DNA of 64,000 bases. Origin: Hymenobacter polaris (GTDB lineage Bacteria; Bacteroidota; Bacteroidia; Cytophagales; Hymenobacteraceae). Below, piece by piece: positions 63,667 to 64,000 of this stretch (position 1 is its first letter; each line of letters starts with the position of its first letter). The stretch covers positions 744,001 to 808,000 of the forward strand of contig NZ_JABBGH010000001.1 of the NCBI RefSeq assembly GCF_012927305.1, given 5' to 3'. Both the position numbers and the translations under genes were made by a program. The notes beneath the pieces were generated by a model that had not been told where the DNA came from, did not search any database, and was given only the letters and a program-made list of their open reading frames with translations.

Positions 63667-63780
63667 TGACTAGTGACCAGTGACTAACGACTAGTGGTGC
63701 GCGGCTCTATTGCGGAGCCGCGCCACTAAGTTGGAGCTACTGCCCATTAGTCACTAGTCACTACCAACTAGTCACTGAAA
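63664..63780. repeat. 117-base quasi-palindrome with inner hairpin
   Basis: Arms rich in ACTAGTCACT (63664-63697 and 63747-63780) are inverted copies of one another. Inside, TAGTGGTGCGCGGCTC pairs with 63715-63728. It fills the spacer between the barrel and SPOR-type genes and could terminate or attenuate transcription between them. Confidence 0.7.
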
Positions 63781-63781
63781 A

Positions 63782-64000
63782 ATGAATCTTGCCGACCACC
63801 TACGCCCCTTGCTCCGCGACCACGATTGCGTGATAATTCCGGACTTTGGGGGGCTGGTGGTGGAGTACACCCCGGCGCAGGTGCGCCCCGCCGGCCGGCA
63901 CCTGCTGTTTCCGCCCACCCGCCAAGTAGCGTTCAACCAAGCTCTTACTCGTAACGACGGCCTGCTGGTAGATGCCCTGCGCCAGCATCTGGGCCTAGGC
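63782..64000 (+). CDS. CCDC81/HU-type N-terminal domain protein, 3' end outside window
   Basis: Only 73 codons are visible. The N-terminus NLADHLRPLLRDHDCVIIPD, then FGGLVVEYTPAQV and FNQALTRNDGLLVDAL, matches the CCDC81-like prokaryotic HU domain. In Bacteroidota this domain is usually joined to a C-terminal SPOR domain that binds denuded peptidoglycan at division sites. The SPOR part, if present, lies beyond the window. The gene follows the TPR and barrel genes on the same strand. Confidence 0.8.
   Translation, partial: MNLADHLRPLLRDHDCVIIPDFGGLVVEYTPAQVRPAGRHLLFPPTRQVAFNQALTRNDGLLVDALRQHLGLG

Overview
The window is about two thirds G+C and reads as chromosome from a member of the Bacteroidota, most likely a Hymenobacter-like bacterium (Cytophagales, Hymenobacteraceae). 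Four lines of evidence support this. Promoters carry the Bacteroidota -7 box TAnnTTTG, exact at 11 places. Shine-Dalgarno sequences are hardly visible and TTG/GTG starts are frequent. The gene content includes a GH92 mannosidase, a DUF5723 protein, a TonB receptor with a carboxypeptidase-like N-terminal domain, a serine palmitoyltransferase, a histone H1-like protein and a CCDC81/SPOR-type protein. Codon use is high-GC throughout. No rRNA, tRNA, CRISPR array, transposase or integrase was seen.

Layout. 1-11.5 kb: end of an HMG-CoA lyase gene, a LutA-like protein, a luciferase-like oxidoreductase, a prolyl-hydroxylase-type dioxygenase, dapA divergent from a lipoprotein deacetylase, transketolase, an AraC regulator with an SDR, and a lactonase. 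11.6-18.8 kb: a probable metal (zinc) starvation island. It holds a Fur/Zur-type regulator followed by a lipoprotein with histidines at strict 7-residue spacing, then an outer-membrane uptake operon (His-rich exported protein, TonB receptor, lipoprotein, beta-barrel) divergent from a COG0523 GTPase. Four copies of one 15-bp site lie in the two control regions. 18.9-29.6 kb: a RibD-like reductase, a UvrD-RecB type helicase-nuclease, an amidohydrolase, a GH2 enzyme, a DUF2384/RES toxin-antitoxin pair and a sphingolipid-desaturase-like gene. 29.6-42.2 kb: an S41 protease, a GntP transporter, biotin carboxylase, serine palmitoyltransferase, histone H1-like protein, tyrS, holA, two stress-type small proteins and an M28 peptidase. 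42.4-53.5 kb: mostly carbohydrate genes (Gfo/Idh, glycosyltransferase, GH92, SDR-GH1-MFS operon, porin). 53.6-64 kb: a DUF5723 protein, a two-gene compatible-solute-type ABC importer with a circularly permuted binding domain, and a TPR / beta-barrel / SPOR-type locus cut by the window end.

Two genome-scale patterns overlie the genes. The palindrome CCTAGG, mostly inside CCCTAGGG or GCCCTAGGGC, occurs about 100 times by hand count, in all reading frames and even across stop codons. Long palindromic intergenic repeats with the shared core GAAGCATCTC sit between many genes in every orientation, including between an antitoxin and its toxin.
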